Source of the DNA: a bacterium | GTDB lineage: Bacteria > Krumholzibacteriota > Krumholzibacteriia > JACNKJ01 | NCBI GenBank assembly: GCA_024231955.1 | Contig: JAAEPZ010000538.1 | Coordinates: forward strand, 62,001 to 126,000 | DNA: 64,000 nt | Reading direction: 5' to 3' | In this document: positions 63,422-64,000 of the stretch, piece by piece | Layout of the letters: each line of letters opens with the position of its first letter | Numbering within the stretch: the stretch's first letter is position 1 | Notes under the pieces: generated by a model | The model's database searches: none | What the model saw: only the letters and a program-made list of their open reading frames with translations | What the model was told of the DNA's origin: nothing | Program-made: the position numbers and the translations under genes

Positions 63422-64000
63422 TACGGGCATTCACGGAGCGGGATTACGGTGCTATTGCGGCGCTGGAGAATCGAATCTCTCCGGAGTATCCGGAAACGGA
63501 GGAGAACATCCGCCACTGCGATCTGACCCGCGAAGCGAAGTGCCACTTCGAACGGTGGGTGTACGAGGAATCCGGGGAGATCATCGCTCAGGCGTACTGT
63601 GGAAACAGCGAGCACAGCTATCATCCCCGCAGGTTCTACCTCTACGTGGAGGTGCTTCAATCGGCACGGCGAGCGGGTATCGGGACTGCGCTGTACGAGA
63701 AGGTGATGACGGAGATCGGGCGGCGTGATCCCATCCAGCTTGAGAGTTTCACGCGGGAGGATCGACAACCGGCCATTGATTTCCTGACGTCTCGCGGGTT
63801 CAAGCGGGCCATGCGGGAGCAGGAGTCGCGACTGGATCTGAAGACCTTCGCCCCGGAGACTTTTCGCGCCGACCTGGAGCGCGTCGAGCGGGAGGGGATC
63901 GTGATCCGCTCCTACAGGGAGCTGTGGGGCGATCCCGATCTGCACCGCAAGCTCTACGACCTGACGATGGAGGTCTCGGCGGACATGCCGTCGACCAACG
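63409..64000 (+). CDS. Double-domain GNAT acetyltransferase, partial
   Basis: At least 197 residues, running off the window with no stop. ATG 63409 has AAGGAGG 7 nt upstream. Domain 1 has IRAFTERDYGAIAALENRISP, ERWVYEESGEIIAQAY and EVLQSARRAGIGTALYEKVM. The beginning of domain 2 (VEREGIVIRSYRELWGDPDLH, RKLYDLTMEVSADMPSTN) matches the 62423 protein closely. It overlaps that gene by 13 nt. Confidence 0.88.
   Translation, partial: MRGLIRAFTERDYGAIAALENRISPEYPETEENIRHCDLTREAKCHFERWVYEESGEIIAQAYCGNSEHSYHPRRFYLYVEVLQSARRAGIGTALYEKVMTEIGRRDPIQLESFTREDRQPAIDFLTSRGFKRAMREQESRLDLKTFAPETFRADLERVEREGIVIRSYRELWGDPDLHRKLYDLTMEVSADMPSTN

Overview
The window (roughly 60% GC by eye, Gram-negative gene content) looks like a chromosomal segment of an uncultured bacterium from the FCB side of the tree. 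The taxonomic pointers are a secreted subtilase ending in a type-IX-like C-terminal sorting/FlgD-type module with the FPNPFNP signature, a DUF5916 outer-membrane protein, many TPR and FecR-like envelope proteins, an RND-TolC efflux operon and a Bacteroidota-like sirtuin without zinc cysteines. The phylum cannot be fixed from the sequence alone. I saw no tRNA, rRNA, CRISPR array, insertion sequence, prophage or replication origin.

Layout. 1-1174: a TPM-domain protein (cut by the window edge) and LemA. 1336-7648: a padR-tolC-adaptor-RND efflux operon on the minus strand, divergent from a PP2C phosphatase and a zinc-ribbon GNAT (7978-9432). 9527-11830: DUF5916 protein. 12126-20657: two SppA signal-peptide peptidases (one with a fused beta-strand-rich N-terminal domain) around a small RRM protein, then a C69 dipeptidase, a VOC protein and a fucose-isomerase-like protein. 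20838-23102: hybrid sensor kinase. 23302-28221: the MrfA helicase and MrfB exonuclease pair of the mitomycin-type repair pathway. Each is preceded by the same 16-bp palindrome placed between -35 and -10, and a small unrelated gene lies between them.

28501-36414: TPR and FecR-like envelope proteins, IMP dehydrogenase, a Cache-domain protein, a thioesterase plus CoA-binding pair and several small membrane or secreted proteins. 36540-47145: a protease-rich stretch with a T9SS-type subtilase/beta-helix protein, two divergent S9 peptidases (one fused to an FGE-sulfatase-like domain), a VanY-like lipoprotein and a sirtuin. 47307-52886: a YgjP-type metallohydrolase, a cluster of small secreted proteins of unknown function, an LRR lipoprotein and a lipid kinase. 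53002-57386: a zinc-ribbon protein, a GNAT, an ABC-F ATPase, a SnoaL-like protein and a methyltransferase. 57519-59329: queC-queE-queD for 7-deazaguanine synthesis, then a thioredoxin-like protein and a GT4 glycosyltransferase. 61301-64000: a promoter, two very small ORFs and a tandem run of related GNAT acetyltransferases that leaves the window.

The strongest unexplained signal is the shared palindromic operator at mrfA and mrfB, which suggests a lineage-specific damage regulon. Other points worth attention are the domain fusions (beta-domain-SppA, S9-FGE), the sirtuin with His in place of the acyl-selectivity Tyr, the kinase with Lys after the phospho-accepting His, the small secreted paralogue cluster and the small-ORF/GNAT array.
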